Source: an uncultured Lachnospiraceae bacterium
GTDB taxonomy: Bacteria; Bacillota; Clostridia; Lachnospirales; Lachnospiraceae
NCBI GenBank assembly: GCA_949346185.1
Contig: CASGVX010000131.1
Span: forward strand, 1 to 6,270
Direction of reading: 5' to 3'
Length of the DNA: 6,270 nt
Shown here in pieces: positions 5,074 through 6,270 of the stretch. Each line of letters begins with the position of its first letter. Position 1 is the first letter of the stretch. Under the pieces are notes generated by a model. That model saw nothing but the letters and a program-made list of their open reading frames with translations, was not told where the DNA came from and made no database searches. The position numbers and the translations under genes are program-made.

Positions 5074-5102
5074 ATCTTACAGCAAGACAGCCTAATTGTC
5101 CA
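5074..5102 (-). promoter_or_regulatory. Predicted sigma-A promoter of ddh
   Basis: On the minus strand a -35 TGGACA (5097-5102, 5/6 to consensus) is followed by a 17-bp spacer and a -10 TAAGAT (5074-5079, 4/6). The -35 overlaps the last codons and stop of the preceding membrane-protein gene. The transcript would start near 5067 and include the leader hairpin. Confidence 0.6.
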
Positions 5103-6270
5103 CATCTAAACAAAATTCATTATATGCCTTCATAAAATTCGGAAAACCACCTCTCTTCAAAACAATCCTTGCATTTCCATAAAATGGCCTATATCTTTTG
5201 CCGGATTTGTCCTTCTTTCCATTTTCCCAAGGCCGCAATATTATCCGTATGAATTGGCCTTCCTCCTCCGACGTGTCTCCCTGGAACATCGTGCCAAAGG
5301 CATGCTCCCCCATCTCCAGATCTGCCTGAAGCGCCTGCATCAGTTCTTTCTTATGAGAATCTACCCTGTTAAATTCCTTCCATTTCTCATTTTCATCCAA
5401 AAACTCTTCCGACTCATCTTCCATGCGAATCAAAAATTCATCATCTCCAAGTTGATCATAGTCCCTCGTAAATATCTTTTCTATCATCGTCTCTGGCACA
5501 TCAATCACGGATGAAATCTTCTCATATTCCTTATAAAAATAATCCATCCCCAGGCAATCCAACTCCAACTCCAAATCCCTCTCCTCTCCCAAATCAAAAT
5601 GAAAAGAATAATGCTTCTCCAAGCCAAACTCTGTCATAGGCACATCCTCCGCCCTGTCATAAATCTTCTGCAACGCCTCCAGAATCCCTCCAATATCCTC
5701 CCTGCGCTCCAGAATAATCGTACCCGTGGAATATTCTCCCCCATTGTCTATCTTCATTTCCAGCCTCTTGACCTCTTTTGCATCAGGCAGATTGCCGTGA
5801 TAGCAGTCATATCTGAGAATTGCCAGCATCCCCAGCGCAAATACAATGCATATGCCCAACTGGACAAAGGATATTTTTTTCCAGATGCGAAATGTCTTCT
5901 GCAACACCATATTGCTGATGAAAAAGCACAGGATGCATCCTAGGAGCAGGCAACCCATTCCCTCCCAGAACAGGGCGCGGTACGTGGCATCATACTGCAT
6001 CAGCAACTGGCGGGCAAAGAACTGCATGATTAAAATAAATATATAACTGCCGCACACCGAAAACACAAAATGAAATACCGCCTTTCCCCAAGAAAAGGCC
6101 AAGACATCTCCTACCCGCTCCAATGCCCGCTTTTGATACAAATAAAAGGCAAGGACGGCAAACAGTAACGCCGGAATGAAATACCAAGCCATCGCCCCCA
6201 CCTGCTCCCATGGCAGATTGTATAGTTCTTCCTGATTTCCATCCACCGCATCATCCCAAATTCTCCCGAC
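5092..6270 (-). CDS. Multi-pass membrane protein, DUF6449-like ABC permease subunit (partial, N-terminus beyond window)
   Basis: The frame is open to the right edge, so the protein is 5'-truncated by the window (392 residues visible). An internal GTG at 6246 has no ribosome binding site and is not taken as the start. Four hydrophobic segments are visible at about residues 27-45, 65-85, 103-123 and 134-153, followed by a ~230-aa soluble, acidic C-terminal region without recognisable catalytic motifs. The pattern LYQKRALERVGDVLAFSWGK after the first visible helix, and a large extracytoplasmic-type tail, resemble Lachnospiraceae ABC-2-type permeases annotated DUF6449, which usually sit beside an ATPase and a GntR/YtrA-type regulator. 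Those partners would lie beyond the right edge and cannot be confirmed. The exported substrate is unknown; antimicrobial or cell-envelope stress export is a guess from related YtrA-linked systems. The gene probably ends its operon, because ddh starts from its own promoter. Confidence 0.65.
   Translation of the reverse strand, partial: VGRIWDDAVDGNQEELYNLPWEQVGAMAWYFIPALLFAVLAFYLYQKRALERVGDVLAFSWGKAVFHFVFSVCGSYIFILIMQFFARQLLMQYDATYRALFWEGMGCLLLGCILCFFISNMVLQKTFRIWKKISFVQLGICIVFALGMLAILRYDCYHGNLPDAKEVKRLEMKIDNGGEYSTGTIILERREDIGGILEALQKIYDRAEDVPMTEFGLEKHYSFHFDLGEERDLELELDCLGMDYFYKEYEKISSVIDVPETMIEKIFTRDYDQLGDDEFLIRMEDESEEFLDENEKWKEFNRVDSHKKELMQALQADLEMGEHAFGTMFQGDTSEEEGQFIRIILRPWENGKKDKSGKRYRPFYGNARIVLKRGGFPNFMKAYNEFCLDVDN

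Overview
The window looks like a chromosomal segment from an anaerobic Firmicute, most likely a gut-type Lachnospiraceae/Clostridia relative. This is inferred from strong purine-rich Shine-Dalgarno sites, TTGAAT/TATAAT-type promoters, intermediate GC, a meso-diaminopimelate dehydrogenase, a Lachnospiraceae-style PAS domain and a YafY/WYL-type regulator. No species can be assigned from sequence alone. Almost everything is transcribed leftward (minus strand). The one exception is a short rightward gene near 3.7-3.9 kb.

From right to left along the direction of transcription: (1) 5092-6270 is the C-terminal part of a multi-pass membrane protein with a large soluble tail, resembling ABC-2-type permease subunits annotated DUF6449. 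(2) A promoter overlapping its 3' end (TGGACA-17-TAAGAT) leads through an ~80-nt leader with a compound hairpin into ddh, the one-step meso-diaminopimelate dehydrogenase of the lysine/peptidoglycan pathway (3999-4985). (3) ddh converges on a 55-aa hydrophilic small-protein gene on the + strand (3696-3863). A near-perfect bidirectional terminator (3890-3925) sits between them. (4) Divergent from the small gene is a decayed YafY/WYL regulator (3210-3596). It has an in-frame amber codon in its HTH, a lost linker and frame disruptions, and it ends inside a compound inverted repeat (3182-3222). (5) Next come a stand-alone PAS-like protein (2602-3063) and a 62-aa BFD-type [2Fe-2S] protein (2314-2502), closed by a 43-nt hairpin. 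(6) The window ends in a fructose operon, fruK (1124-2044) then fruA (1-1003, running off the edge), with its own promoter, a 10-bp direct repeat over the -35 region and a distinct upstream palindrome.

Functionally, FruA (EIIABC) would import fructose as fructose 1-phosphate and FruK would convert this to fructose 1,6-bisphosphate for glycolysis. The usual DeoR-type fruR is not next to fruK here. Ddh would make meso-diaminopimelate for lysine and cell wall. The PAS protein, the ferredoxin-like protein and the small + strand protein have no assigned pathway.

No large undescribed system (defence island, CRISPR, transposon, phage) is visible. The most unusual items are the small + strand gene with its own strong terminator beside a broken regulator, the structured ddh leader, and several compound hairpins with one-sided bulges.
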